NCBI RefSeq assembly: GCF_000161835.1
Contig: NZ_GG697169.2
Span: forward strand, 3,141,829 to 3,205,828
Direction of reading: 5' to 3'
Length of the DNA stretch: 64,000 nucleotides
Source of the DNA: Thalassobium sp. R2A62
GTDB lineage: Bacteria; Pseudomonadota; Alphaproteobacteria; Rhodobacterales; Rhodobacteraceae
Of the stretch, positions 28,724 to 38,277 are shown in pieces. Numbering within the stretch: position 1 is the stretch's first letter; every line of letters begins with the position of its first letter. The notes under the pieces are model-generated. The model saw only the letters and a program-made list of their open reading frames with translations, made no database searches and was not told the DNA's origin. The position numbers and the translations under genes are program-made.

Positions 28724-29086
28724 GTGGTGAAAGAGCAATTAAAGCGGGTTTGGCAGCGCGCAGTATGGTCATGGCAGGGGTGGATTCACGTCTACCGGAC
28801 AGAGGCCAGCCTGACCCAATGGATCGTTCTGAACATCGTGTTCGCCATTCTGGCGTTTGTGCTGCCCTTGGACGGTACCGTGCGCGGGCTGCTCCTTATG
28901 GGCGGCATTTTTATTTTGGCGATGGAATGTGTGAACACCGCAATCGAGCGGGTTGTTGATGATATCTCGACCGAACACCGCGAACGCGCAGGCGAGGCCA
29001 AAGACGCGGGCAGCGCCGCAGTTGCCGTCAGCGGCATTGGCGTCGGCGTGGCTTGGGTGTGCGTGATTGTCGATTTGATCGTCTGA
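28724..29086 (+). CDS. dgkA: Diacylglycerol kinase
   Basis: 120 residues, three membrane helices, prokaryotic DgkA. Phosphorylates diacylglycerol released when phosphatidylglycerol head groups are used for periplasmic glucan synthesis. Conserved Glu28, Glu69, Asn72 and Glu76 (in MECVNTAIERVVD) match the active site. It appears to start at GTG 28724 with GAGGGG upstream. Confidence 0.94.
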   Translation: MVKEQLKRVWQRAVWSWQGWIHVYRTEASLTQWIVLNIVFAILAFVLPLDGTVRGLLLMGGIFILAMECVNTAIERVVDDISTEHRERAGEAKDAGSAAVAVSGIGVGVAWVCVIVDLIV

Positions 29087-29126
29087 TCGGGCAGGGGGCA
29101 TTGCCCCGCCACTCGTCCAGATCGTC

Positions 29127-29777
29127 CTAGAACAAGGCCGCCGACGCATTAAGCGCGAATGCGATCCCTGTGAAATAACAGGCCGACGCCGCCAGAACAA
29201 AGCCGTGCCAGATCGCCATCGAGAACTTGAGGCTTTCCCATTGGTAGAACACCACTCCGGCCGAATAGGTCAAACCACCTGCGATCAAAAAGGCGCTCGC
29301 AACCGTCGGCATGGTCTGAGTGATCGGCCACAACAATGTCACCCCCAGCCATCCCATCACTAGATAGAGCGCGGTCGACCGCCAACCGGGGGACTGCCAG
29401 AAAAACAGCTTTGAGATTGCGCCACCAAGGGCCAGCAACCAAACAAGCCCGAGAACGGCATAGCCAAACCCAGACCCGATCAGAACCGCAAGCGGCGTAA
29501 ACGTCCCCGCAATCTTGAGATAGATCGCCGCGTGATCGAACCGTCGCAGCAATGGCTTCAACCGCGGCGACCATGTCATGTGATAAACACCCGACGCGGT
29601 CAGCATCAAAACCAGCGTCACGCCATATAGGATCGTCGCCGCCAAAGCGGGCGTGCCCAGGTGGTGCGCCATCACCGCGATCAAAATGGTTGTCGCTGTC
29701 AACGCGGATAGAATACCGACCGTGTGGATCGTCCCATCCGCAATCTTCTCAGCGCGTGTATAGGTTGGGTAGGGCAT
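29127..29777 (-). CDS. Hemolysin III/PAQR family membrane protein
   Basis: About 216 residues, seven hydrophobic segments, YqfA/hemolysin III type. Family marks include EKIADGTIHTVGI at the N-terminus, YHMTWSPRLKPLLRRFDHAA in the first loop and AGGLTYSAGVVFYQWE. Despite the name, a lytic role is not established for most members. AGGAGG precedes the ATG at 29777. Confidence 0.92.
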   Translation of the reverse strand: MPYPTYTRAEKIADGTIHTVGILSALTATTILIAVMAHHLGTPALAATILYGVTLVLMLTASGVYHMTWSPRLKPLLRRFDHAAIYLKIAGTFTPLAVLIGSGFGYAVLGLVWLLALGGAISKLFFWQSPGWRSTALYLVMGWLGVTLLWPITQTMPTVASAFLIAGGLTYSAGVVFYQWESLKFSMAIWHGFVLAASACYFTGIAFALNASAALF

Positions 29778-30537
29778 GTACGTCCTCCTGTCCTTGATCA
29801 TAGATCAGATAGGAAAGGGTTTCGTAAATCTAGGATGACGTTGCGGGAGTTTGGGGGCGCGCTTGTTGGGGGCGGCAAGTGCAGCTTTCAGTTGCTTTAT
29901 TTTGCGCTTCAACTCTAAGTTGGAAAATTATTGGAGTGCAAATGTCTTTACCCGTATATCTTTCCCAAGGCCAAATCGCGCGATTGTTTCCCGTTCTTTC
30001 TGAAACATCAAAAGAAGGCTGGACTACGTCTATCATTCTTTCGTGTCTCGCAAATGTTGAACCATTTGGTGCACATCTGCTCCAAACACTAGGAGCAAAG
30101 GTCGGCAAGCGCGGTCGACTAACATGCTATACTGAGGTTGTCTTTCACAAGGACAAGAACCCGAAAGCTGACTGACCGGATGGCATGATTGTTTTGACCA
30201 ATGGAACGCGGGAATGGCGTGCTCTTGTCGAAACAAAGGTTGGGAATGCCCAAATCGTTCCCCAACAAGTTGAAAGATATCGGACAATCGCAAAGGACAA
30301 CAAAGTTGATTGCGTTATCACCATATCAAACCAATTTGCGTCGCTACCTGAGAACCACCCGAGCGAGGATATCCGCAAGAGCAAATCGCGTATTCCCGTC
30401 TTTCACTGGTCATGGATGTTCATCTTAACCCAAGCTGATCTGCTGTTAACCAACGACCTGCTGGATGATCCCGAACAGCATCTCTTGCTAAAAGAGTTAA
30501 AGCGATTTCTCCTCCATGAGAGCGCCGGGGTTAAGGG

Positions 30538-30540
30538 CTT
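30538..30540. repeat. Target-site duplication (left copy, CTT)
   Basis: CTT flanks the element here and again at 31778-31780. Three base pairs is the usual duplication for many IS3-family elements. Confidence 0.8.
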
Positions 30541-30602
30541 TGAGGTGCCCCTAGATTTGTAGACGCTTTGCTTGGTAATTTTGGAAGCAAGGAGAGACAG
30601 AT

Positions 30603-30884
30603 ATGAACAAGGGAATACGTTTTACAGACGAGTTCAAACGGGACGCCATGGCACAGATCGTTGAGCGTGGATATGCGGTCAGCGAAGTGGCGGAACGGCT
30701 CGGAATTAGCACCAAGTCGCTTTACACGTGGAAGTCGCAGTTTGCGAAGTCACCCCGTGTCAGATCGGAGGTGGCGGAACAGGCTGCTGAGATCAAACGG
30801 TTGAAGCGTGAGTTGGTCCGGGTCACCGAGGAGCGCACTATTCTAAAAAAGGCGACCGCGTACTTCGCGCGAGCGTCTCAGTGA
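30603..30884 (+). CDS. IS3 transposase OrfA
   Basis: 93 residues: a helix-turn-helix of the transposase_8 type (FTDEFKRDAMAQIVERGYAV, then VAERLGISTKSLYTWKSQFA) followed by a leucine-zipper-like coiled coil (EIKRLKRELVRVTEERTILK). Binds the IS ends. GGAGAGAC lies upstream. The gene ends in a 4-bp overlap with orfB. Confidence 0.95.
   Translation: MNKGIRFTDEFKRDAMAQIVERGYAVSEVAERLGISTKSLYTWKSQFAKSPRVRSEVAEQAAEIKRLKRELVRVTEERTILKKATAYFARASQ
30845..30851 (+). promoter_or_regulatory. A AAA AAG slippery heptamer
   Basis: The codons CTA AAA AAG in orfA contain the heptamer A AAA AAG. Slipping -1 gives a frame with no stop before orfB, so an OrfAB fusion transposase can be made, as is standard in this family. 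Confidence 0.8.
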
Positions 30885-31759
30885 GGTACGCGTTTATTGA
30901 GGCTCATCGCACTGAGTTTTCTGTGCGTTCAATGTGTCGCGTGCTGATGGTTCATTTCAGCGGTTTCTATGCATGGCTTAAAGAACCGTTAAGTGCGCGT
31001 GCGCGTGAAGATGCACGTCAGACGGAGCTGATCCAGCAGGCATGGACCGATAGCGGTAAGGTCTATGGATATCGCAAATTTGCAGACGACCTGCGCGATG
31101 CTGGCGAGACCTGTTCAGAGAACCGTGTGGCACGTTTGGCCAGCTTGGCTGGCATTGCAGCGCAGATCGGATACAAACGTCGACCTGGTCGATATGGCGG
31201 CAAGCCTGCAGTCGTCGCTGACAACACACTGGATCGACAGTTCGAGGTGGATGCGCCTGATTGCGTATGGGTGACCGATATCACGTACATCAGGCCCCAT
31301 GAAGGCTGGTCGTACCTCGCTGTGGTCATCGACCTTTTCTCACGGCGTGTCGTTGGGTGGTCGATGCAGTCTCACATGACAACCGACCCAGCCCTACAAG
31401 CATTGCTGAGCGCCGTTTGGCGACGCAAACCAAAGCATAGGGTCTTGATCCATTCTGACCAAGGTTCCCAATTCACTGGCAAAGTGTGGCAATCTTTTCT
31501 CAGCAAACACAATCTGGATGCCAGCATGAGTAGGCGCGGGAATTGTCATGATAACGCAGTCGCCGAGAGCTTCTTTCACTTGCTGAAACGGGAACGCATC
31601 AGGCGGCGGACGTACACCACGCGCGACACAGCAAGGCAGGACGTGTTCGATTACATCGAGATGTTTTACAACCCGACTCGCAAGCACACCAACAACGGCA
31701 TGCTGTCGCCAGTTGACTATGAAACAGAACAAAGGAAAATGAACGAGGCAGGCGTATAG
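30881..31759 (+). CDS. IS3 transposase OrfB (DDE integrase core)
   Basis: 292 residues with an HTH_21-like N-terminus and an rve integrase core. The DDE triad is Asp133 (WVTDITY), Asp193 (IHSDQGSQF) and Glu229 (AVAESFFHLLKRE). It begins at GTG 30881, overlapping the orfA stop by GTGA; functional protein is probably the frameshift fusion with OrfA. Confidence 0.95.
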   Translation: MRYAFIEAHRTEFSVRSMCRVLMVHFSGFYAWLKEPLSARAREDARQTELIQQAWTDSGKVYGYRKFADDLRDAGETCSENRVARLASLAGIAAQIGYKRRPGRYGGKPAVVADNTLDRQFEVDAPDCVWVTDITYIRPHEGWSYLAVVIDLFSRRVVGWSMQSHMTTDPALQALLSAVWRRKPKHRVLIHSDQGSQFTGKVWQSFLSKHNLDASMSRRGNCHDNAVAESFFHLLKRERIRRRTYTTRDTARQDVFDYIEMFYNPTRKHTNNGMLSPVDYETEQRKMNEAGV

Positions 31760-32562
31760 GAAACTAGGGGCACCTCACTTTGATAGAATGCCCGCAGAAT
31801 GGACCAAGGTTAATAGATTGGTGTCTGCGGGCGGCCAAATACGGGTCCGCTCTCCAGAAGCTCGCGAAGTCGTCGCTGCGTGGTTTCAAGAGACTAAGGA
31901 TTTGTCCCTTATTTTATCGCGCCAGACCGAAACGACGGTCGTTGAGAAAATCAAGAAATCTCTGGTCAAGGATGTCGCTGCACGCGAGAGCCATATCTTG
32001 GGGCGGCTGCGGGACAGTAATGTTCTTGATGCAGTCTTCAGCATTCCGAATGCTGCATCAGACCTCATTGTGCTCGTCGACCTCCCCCGCCGGACGCTAG
32101 AGGTCGGCATGGCACTCAAGGCACCAACGGACAAGAAATCGACCAAAGCGAGGTTGAATTGGCTCTTACGGCAGATTTCGACCACTGAAACTGCCGATTT
32201 GCATGTCCGTTTGATGTGGCCTGGTCGAAGTGAGGAGACTCAATTCTCAATTGATGCGCTGCTTGATGATGTTGAGATCGCGAATGAAGGTAAAGAAGGA
32301 CTGCAAGTGTTGTCCTGCTTCTTGTTCACCGCCAAACGGTTGGGTGCGCGATTTACTCAACAAACTAACTTCATCAAAGATCTCGAAGCAGTTGTGCCGA
32401 GCTTTTACAGAGAGGTCGGGCAGGATCTTAGTGCTTGGCACCCACCTGCTGCTCGTATCAAAACTGATCGCGAAACGGCAGAGGATGTTTCTGTCGATGG
32501 ATTGGAAGAGGCTTCAGAAGAATAGCGAGATACTCACCAGACAGTCCGTCTTTGGTGCCCTC

Positions 32563-33957
32563 CTACTCCACCAACGCGCCCCACAAATCATACTCGCCCG
32601 CCTCATCAACTTCGACGCTCACGATTTCGCCAACTGACAGCCCGCTGGTTCCTTCATCGATAAACAAATTCCCGTCGATCTCGGGCGCGTCCGCCATGGT
32701 CCGGCATGTCGCCACGCCGTCCTCGTCAATGTCGTCCACGATCACGTCCATCACGCTCCCGACCTTGGCCTCCAGCTTGGCCTCGGAAATCGCTTGTGCC
32801 TTTTCCATGAACCGGTCCCATCGGTCTTGCTTGACCTCGGGTGCCACATGATCGGGGAGATCGTTTGATCGCGCGCCGTCCACGTTTTCATATTGAAAAC
32901 ATCCAACGCGGTCCAATTGCGCCTCGTCCATCCAGTCGAGCAGATGCTGGAACTCGGCCTCGGTCTCGCCCGGATACCCAACAATGAAAGTCGAGCGCAG
33001 CGTGATGTTAGGGCACTCGGCCCGCCATGCCGCAATCTCGTCCAATGTCCGTGCCGCCGCCGCAGGCCGTGCCATACGGCGCAGCACATCAGGATGCGCA
33101 TGTTGAAACGGGATATCGAGGTAGGGCAGCACGCCATTCTCTGGGTCCGCCATCAGCGGGATCAGATCGCGCACATGGGGGTAGGGGTACACATAATGCA
33201 GCCGCACCCACGCGCCCAACTGGCCCAGCTCGCGGGTCAGATCGGTGATGTGGCTGCGCACCTCGCGGTCTTTCCACGGATGCACGTCATACTTGCGATC
33301 CAGACCATAGGCGCTGGTGTCTTGTGAAATCACCAACAGCTCATTCACGCCGTTTTCGACCAGCTTTTCCGCCTCGCGCAGCACTGCGTGGACAGGCCGG
33401 CTGGCCAAACGTCCGCGCATGTCGGGGATGATGCAGAACTTGCACTTGTGATTACAGCCCTCGGATATCTTGAGATAACTGTAATGCCGCGGTGTCAGGC
33501 TGACCCCCGTTGCAGGCAACAGATCAATAAACGGATCGGGATCGGGCGGCACACAGCTATGCACGGCATCCAGCACCTGCTCGTATTGCTGCGGTCCCGT
33601 CACAGCGAGGATCTTGGGGTGATGCTCGCGAATATAATCCGGCTCGGCACCCAAACAGCCCGTGACAATCACCTTGCCGTTCTGCGTCAGCGCCTCGCCA
33701 ATCGCGTCCAAGCTTTCGGCCTTGGCACTGTCGAGAAACCCGCAGGTGTTCACAATCACCGCCTCGGCACCGCTGTAATCAGGGCTGATCGCATAGCCCT
33801 CGGCCCGCAGGCGCGTCAGGATACGCTCACTGTCGACCAAGGCCTTGGGACAACCCAAAGACACCATGCCAATCGTCGGCTGATTGCCACGTGGCGTTGC
33901 ATCAATTTGCGCAGCAGGCGCAAGATCAGGGCGGAGGTTTGGAGGATTGCTGGCCAT
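32563..33957 (-). CDS. rimO: Ribosomal protein S12 methylthiotransferase
   Basis: 464 residues; radical-SAM enzyme that methylthiolates Asp89 of ribosomal protein S12. The N-terminal UPF0004 domain has cluster cysteines Cys36, Cys72 and Cys101; the radical-SAM cluster is Cys168, Cys172 and Cys175 in [10 protein letters not shown]; a TRAM domain ends the protein. Divergent from the next gene with a 20-bp gap. Confidence 0.96.
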   Translation of the reverse strand: MASNPPNLRPDLAPAAQIDATPRGNQPTIGMVSLGCPKALVDSERILTRLRAEGYAISPDYSGAEAVIVNTCGFLDSAKAESLDAIGEALTQNGKVIVTGCLGAEPDYIREHHPKILAVTGPQQYEQVLDAVHSCVPPDPDPFIDLLPATGVSLTPRHYSYLKISEGCNHKCKFCIIPDMRGRLASRPVHAVLREAEKLVENGVNELLVISQDTSAYGLDRKYDVHPWKDREVRSHITDLTRELGQLGAWVRLHYVYPYPHVRDLIPLMADPENGVLPYLDIPFQHAHPDVLRRMARPAAAARTLDEIAAWRAECPNITLRSTFIVGYPGETEAEFQHLLDWMDEAQLDRVGCFQYENVDGARSNDLPDHVAPEVKQDRWDRFMEKAQAISEAKLEAKVGSVMDVIVDDIDEDGVATCRTMADAPEIDGNLFIDEGTSGLSVGEIVSVEVDEAGEYDLWGALVE

Positions 33958-33977
33958 GCGCCTGCGTATAGGGGGGA

Positions 33978-35597
33978 ATGGCGGGCGAGGAAAGAGTTAG
34001 GAAAGAGTTGACCAGTTACCACAAATTTCGCCATATCGGCGAATGGGTTCCGGTCAAGTTATTAGTCTTTTTGCATTTCTTTGCATTTCTACTCTTAGGC
34101 ATGGTCGCGCCAGCGGTCCTCAAGATGCCCGTCTGGCTGTCGCTGCCGTTCCGCGTCTACATCGTGCTATTGGTCGTGGCGTTCGCACTGTTGAATTCGC
34201 CCAACCGGAAAAAGCAGCTCAAAACGCATCTTGGCCATGACAGCTATGCCTTGCTTTACTCCTATGCTCTAAGCCTGTGCATCAATGGCTTCCAGCGCCT
34301 CTTGTCTGGCGAGATCCCCAGAAACCTGCCCAAAGATCTTCGCAGCTCAATCCGGTCAACGTTTAATTTCCAGATGTTGGACAGGGCACTCCTCGTAGCA
34401 GTCATTTATCCCCTCTTATTCATGGTGATCTATTGGTCCATGGGGGTTAACACTGGCAAGATTGGCGACATTGCAATATTCGAGTTTGATGATCGATGGT
34501 GGTTTCGATTGCTCGTCGTTTTGGGGCTTCTAGCCATGTCGACCCTTCTAAGGTTCGAGAGCATTGTACGGCTATGCGGCAATGAGTGGGTCATCAAAAA
34601 TTCTGAAAATATTCTGACTACGTTGTTGCTGTCCGGTGCCGCTATTGGTGGTCTCTTAGGGTATGGGCTTGGGATAAAATTCAATGGAGTAACGTCATTC
34701 TTTGGATTTCTTGCTGTTGGGATTGGTCTTTTGTCGAAAGGCCATTCCCCGAGCATTTTGGCGTTGGGTCTTATCGGCGCTTATGTCTTGGGAACTGCCA
34801 TTACCAATAGTGGAACTTTCACTTCACATTGGCTGACTTTTGGTCCGTTGGCAGTCTTCTATGCGGCCATTTATGCTTTGGATCGCCTTGTTGTGTCTGG
34901 GCGGTCAAATTGGCGATATGTGGCGTACTTTGCGTTTATTCCCGTCGGAATCATCGCGAGTGCTTTGTTGCTCGACCCTAGCAATACAGATCGCGTTTTC
35001 CTTGTTGTTTGCGTATTTGGTCTCGTCGTTCCGTACATTAACGGCCTATTCGATGCGCTGTCCTACGGCACTACGATTTCGCTTGCACGAATGGGGTTGG
35101 CACGGCCATCGCAGGCGATTCTTTGGGCTGCTCTTGATATTGCACTTGCAATGGCATTCCTCGTTGGGATTGGCGTGGTTCTTGTGGTTTCTATCGTCGG
35201 TATTAATCGCTTGGCTGACTTCGCGATCCTTGATATTCGCAGCTTCCTCGATAGTCGCGATGGCAATCCGGACAACTACTGGATCTATGCGATGGCCGCG
35301 ACAACCTTGCTTCCGACCTTGGTGCATTTGGTGATCGCGACCTTCAGCTTTCAGGCTGTGTTCAACGTTAAGCTTCGCAAGCGAGTGCTGGACAGTTCCA
35401 AAAACTTGGACACTGACGGGCTTATGGCTCTGTTGTTGCCAATGCTGTTTGCCTTCATCTGGTGGCTATCGATGGTCGTGCCCGTTGGGGTCTTGTACGG
35501 GTTGGGATTGCTGGTCTCGCCTTGGATTGCCGAGGTCGCTCTGGCCTACAAGGCGCTGTTGATAGGGTTAACTGATGCATTGAGCGGGTTGCGATAA
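33978..35597 (+). CDS. Large polytopic membrane protein, unknown
   Basis: 539 residues with about twelve hydrophobic segments and short polar loops. I recognise no transporter or enzyme motif. A soluble-looking loop (about 65-135) contains [20 protein letters not shown] and [14 protein letters not shown]. Base composition and codon use are visibly less GC-rich than in rimO, with many TTT, TTG and ATT codons, which suggests acquisition. GGGGGG precedes the ATG. It could be a transporter-like or cell-envelope protein. Confidence 0.8.
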   Translation: MAGEERVRKELTSYHKFRHIGEWVPVKLLVFLHFFAFLLLGMVAPAVLKMPVWLSLPFRVYIVLLVVAFALLNSPNRKKQLKTHLGHDSYALLYSYALSLCINGFQRLLSGEIPRNLPKDLRSSIRSTFNFQMLDRALLVAVIYPLLFMVIYWSMGVNTGKIGDIAIFEFDDRWWFRLLVVLGLLAMSTLLRFESIVRLCGNEWVIKNSENILTTLLLSGAAIGGLLGYGLGIKFNGVTSFFGFLAVGIGLLSKGHSPSILALGLIGAYVLGTAITNSGTFTSHWLTFGPLAVFYAAIYALDRLVVSGRSNWRYVAYFAFIPVGIIASALLLDPSNTDRVFLVVCVFGLVVPYINGLFDALSYGTTISLARMGLARPSQAILWAALDIALAMAFLVGIGVVLVVSIVGINRLADFAILDIRSFLDSRDGNPDNYWIYAMAATTLLPTLVHLVIATFSFQAVFNVKLRKRVLDSSKNLDTDGLMALLLPMLFAFIWWLSMVVPVGVLYGLGLLVSPWIAEVALAYKALLIGLTDALSGLR

Positions 35598-35625
35598 CTT
35601 CGACTGCGCTAACCCCGAAACGCAA

Positions 35626-35656
35626 AAGGCCCGCGCTGTGTCCCAGCGCGGGCCTT
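35626..35656 (-). terminator. gcrA intrinsic terminator
   Basis: A perfect 13-bp stem (AAGGCCCGCGCTG against CAGCGCGGGCCTT) with a 5-nt loop. On the minus strand it runs into TTTTGCGTTT. Its symmetry means it can also stop the convergent membrane-protein transcript. Confidence 0.88.
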
Positions 35657-35678
35657 ACTATTCTAAATCCGGATCGTT

Positions 35679-36242
35679 CTACCGTTTGCGGTCGCGGCGC
35701 GAGCTCATGGGTTGGAACGCTACGCCGACATGGGCCTCGCAATAGGGCTTGCCGGGTTTCACGGTCAGACCGCAGAACCAGAAATCATCGGTTGCAGGAT
35801 CGCCGACAGGCCATTTGCAGGTCCGTTCGGTCAATTCCATCAGGCTGATCTTTTTCGAGGTCTTCTCGACCTCGCGCACGGATGCCAAGGCCTCTGGTGA
35901 AATCTCGTTCGCAGATGGCTGTGGTGGCAATGGCTGACCGGCCGGGATGATCGCACGGCGCGCAGCACTCATCGGCGGCGGAGTATCCGCTGCGGGCTTG
36001 GCGGCCGCTGCGGGCTTGGCTGCGGGCTTGGCGGCCTTGGTCTCGACCTTGGGTGCGGTCTCTTTTTTTGGCGCGGCTTTGCCTCCACCAAAACCCGCGC
36101 GGTTCGACAGGCCCAAACGGTGCACCTTGCCGATCACAGCGTTGCGGGTCACACCGCCCAATTCCTTGGCGATCTGGCTTGCGGATTGGCCTTCGCCCCA
36201 CATTTTTTTCAGCGTCTCAACGCGGTCATCTGTCCAGGACAT
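35679..36242 (-). CDS. gcrA: GcrA cell cycle regulator
   Basis: 187 residues. The N-terminal domain (MSWTDDRVETLKKMWGEGQS, SQIAKELGGVTRNAVIGKVH) is the sigma70-interacting, methylated-GANTC-dependent DNA-binding region of GcrA; an Ala/Pro/Lys-rich linker (about 60-100) and a C-terminal Cys-containing segment (RTCKWPVGDPATDDFWFCGL) follow, as in Caulobacter. AAGGAA precedes the ATG at 36242. Controls cell-cycle genes with CcrM methylation. Confidence 0.95.
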   Translation of the reverse strand: MSWTDDRVETLKKMWGEGQSASQIAKELGGVTRNAVIGKVHRLGLSNRAGFGGGKAAPKKETAPKVETKAAKPAAKPAAAAKPAADTPPPMSAARRAIIPAGQPLPPQPSANEISPEALASVREVEKTSKKISLMELTERTCKWPVGDPATDDFWFCGLTVKPGKPYCEAHVGVAFQPMSSRRDRKR

Positions 36243-36366
36243 AAGGGGTTCCTTTGGGGTCTGGTCGCGGTATATCTCACACGACCTTAACAAATCTCTC
36301 AGCGCCCTATTCTAATCACTGACGGCGCGGTTACAAGAGCGCACAGCGCAATCAAGGAGTGATCAG

Positions 36367-37173
36367 ATGTCACAACCCTCGGAATCTATGGGCGTGCGCC
36401 GTTTTGGTCGCGTCAATTGGCAGGGAACATGGACATTGGCCGAACGCGAAGTGCGTCGTTTCATGAATGTATGGGCGCAAACCATTGTGGCCCCGTTGGT
36501 CACGGCTGGGCTGTTTTTGCTGATCTTTAACATCGCGATTGGCCCGACGCGGGGCGATGTGATGGGCGTGCCGTTCATGCAATTCCTCGCACCCGGCATT
36601 CTGACGATGACTGTGATCCAGAACGCATTCTCGAATACTTCGTCAAGTATCGTATCGGCCAAGGTGATGGGCAATATCGTTGATACGCTCATGCCGCCGC
36701 TCTCGGCGACCGAAACCGTGGTGGGCTACATCGCGGGTGGCATCGTGCGCGGCGCGCTGGTGGGCGTGGTCATCTTGATCGGGATGGCCCTGTTTTTGGG
36801 CATGGGGATCGCAAACCCGTTGTGGGTCATCGTGTTCGTCATTGCAGGCAGCACGTTTATGGGTGCGCTTGGGATCATCGCATCGGTCTATGCCAACAAA
36901 TTTGACCAGCTTGCGACGATTGCGAACTTTGTGGTGACACCGCTCGCGTTTCTCTCTGGCACCTTCTATTCGATCACATCGCTGCCACCGGTTTTGGAAA
37001 TGCTCAGCCGGATCAATCCGTTCTTCTACATTATCGACGGTGTGCGTTTCGGCGTCTTGGGTGTGTCAGATAGCGATCCGTGGCTGGGCCTCGGGTTCAC
37101 CTGTGCGACCTCTGCCATCTTGCTTGGGATTTGTATCCGGTGGTTCAAAACTGGCTACCGGCTCAAGCCTTGA
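36367..37173 (+). CDS. ABC-2 type transporter permease
   Basis: 268 residues with six membrane helices and the ABC-2 (YadH/NodJ-like) pattern, for example FLAPGILTMTVIQNAFSNTS and INPFFYIIDGVRFG. AAGGAGTG precedes the start. The ATPase partner is not adjacent in this window, so it must be elsewhere. Substrate unknown. Overlaps the convergent EamA gene by 11 bp. Confidence 0.9.
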   Translation: MSQPSESMGVRRFGRVNWQGTWTLAEREVRRFMNVWAQTIVAPLVTAGLFLLIFNIAIGPTRGDVMGVPFMQFLAPGILTMTVIQNAFSNTSSSIVSAKVMGNIVDTLMPPLSATETVVGYIAGGIVRGALVGVVILIGMALFLGMGIANPLWVIVFVIAGSTFMGALGIIASVYANKFDQLATIANFVVTPLAFLSGTFYSITSLPPVLEMLSRINPFFYIIDGVRFGVLGVSDSDPWLGLGFTCATSAILLGICIRWFKTGYRLKP

Positions 37174-38041
37174 TGCGCGCCTGCCGCCACGCCAGTAGCA
37201 TGGCGCCGCCTAGGATCACACAGACCCCGACAACGGACACCGCATCGGGCAACGTGTCAAAGAACACGAGATCATAGAGCGCGGCAAATATCAGCGTCAC
37301 ATAGGTAAACGGCGTGACAAAGCTCGCGTCGGCCCGCGCCATTGCGTTGACAAATAGGCTCTGGGCACAGGCCATCAATACACCCAAAGCGGCAAGCGCC
37401 ATCCACTGTGGACCCGTTGGCATGACCCACACGGGCAATACAGCGACGCTAGAGATCCCCAAGCCAATCGCATTGTTCAGCAATAGGATTTGAAACGGCG
37501 CCTCGCGGTCAGCCAACTTCTTTATGAAAATCAACTCGGCGCCCATCAACATTGCAGCGCACAATGCCAGCAGCGCGCCCGCTTGAACACTTTCCGCGCT
37601 TGGGCGCAACAGGATCATCGCGCCAGCGAGAGCAATTGCCGCGGCTGACCAGCGCACACGTCCAACGGTTTCGCCTAGAAACGGGATTGCCAACATCATG
37701 CCAAACACGGGGTTAAGAAAACTGATCGCGGTTGCGTCGGGCAGGGGGATGAATGCCACACTGGCGAACATTAAGGTGACACCACCCCAACCAAAGAACG
37801 ACCGCCCGATATGTAACTTGAGATTGGGCCTCTCGATCCGAGGGCGCAAAATTGCAGCCGCCGTAGACAGCGCAAGGAACGCAAATATGAACCGGCCATG
37901 GCTGATTTGTAGTGGGTGCAGCGCATCTCCGAATGTGTTCGTACTCAGGAATTTGGCGAGCACCATCGTCCCCGCGATAAATGCGGTGGCGTACAGGATA
38001 AACCCGACTGCTAGTTTTGGATTTTGCGCAGTTCTCGCCAT
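37163..38041 (-). CDS. EamA/DMT family transporter
   Basis: About 292 residues with ten membrane segments in two EamA repeats (first ending near ALSTAAAILRP, second containing GALLALCAAMLMGAELIFIK and VLMACAQSLFVNAMARADAS). Drug/metabolite transporter superfamily; substrate unknown. The start at 38041 (MARTAQNPKLAVGF) is preferred; the frame continues to 38113. Confidence 0.88.
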   Translation of the reverse strand: MARTAQNPKLAVGFILYATAFIAGTMVLAKFLSTNTFGDALHPLQISHGRFIFAFLALSTAAAILRPRIERPNLKLHIGRSFFGWGGVTLMFASVAFIPLPDATAISFLNPVFGMMLAIPFLGETVGRVRWSAAAIALAGAMILLRPSAESVQAGALLALCAAMLMGAELIFIKKLADREAPFQILLLNNAIGLGISSVAVLPVWVMPTGPQWMALAALGVLMACAQSLFVNAMARADASFVTPFTYVTLIFAALYDLVFFDTLPDAVSVVGVCVILGGAMLLAWRQARIKA

Positions 38042-38178
38042 AGGCGGATGCAAACCATGCCCATACGGAACCCGCAATCCCCAAAACCTCTTCACAAATC
38101 CGATCAATCCCACTAAACGATCGGTATGACACAGACACGCACAACACTTCTCCGACGCCGACGCTAATTTCTTGCGTC

Positions 38179-38192
38179 CGCACAGCTGTGCG
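38179..38192. promoter_or_regulatory. 14-bp perfect palindrome upstream of argD
   Basis: CGCACAGCTGTGCG lies about 30 bp upstream of the TTGACA at 38222. It may be an operator for arginine biosynthesis or for the EamA gene; nothing else supports it. Confidence 0.3.
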
Positions 38193-38221
38193 CTGTTCTC
38201 CTGTCTAAATCCCTAAAATTG

Positions 38222-38250
38222 TTGACACATGCCTGCCGCTCCGGCACTTC
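38222..38250 (+). promoter_or_regulatory. Candidate argD promoter
   Basis: A perfect TTGACA (38222-38227) with only a weak -10 (CACTTC) at 17-bp spacing, 28 bp before the start codon. Confidence 0.35.
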
Positions 38251-38277
38251 CATGGCTTCTTATAAGGACCCTACCCG

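Larger units (their letters stand above)
30541..31777 (+). mobile_element. Complete IS3-family insertion sequence, 1,237 bp
   Basis: Bounded by perfect 14-bp inverted repeats (TGAGGTGCCCCTAG at 30541-30554; its complement at 31764-31777) with the TG...CA termini of IS3 elements. It carries overlapping orfA and orfB in -1 relation, and a slippery heptamer near the end of orfA. Both frames are intact and the ends and target duplication are exact, so the insertion looks recent and may be active. The style resembles the IS3/IS51 subgroup; exact name not assigned. Confidence 0.95.
29942..32525 (+). pseudogene. Broken PD-(D/E)XK-like nuclease gene, IS-interrupted
   Basis: Three pieces belong to one gene of about 447 codons: 29942-30172, 30176-30540 and 31781-32525. 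The first two are separated by an in-frame TGA (30173-30175), the last two by an IS3 element. Deleting the element and one CTT copy joins GVKGF to DRMPAEWT in the same frame. The product has PDGMIVL and, 16 residues later, ALVETKVG, then QQVERY, which fits a PD-(D/E)XK nuclease core with a Q...Y motif. I recall similar proteins annotated as stress-response or hypothetical. GGAG precedes the first ATG. The nuclease assignment is inference. Confidence 0.8.
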
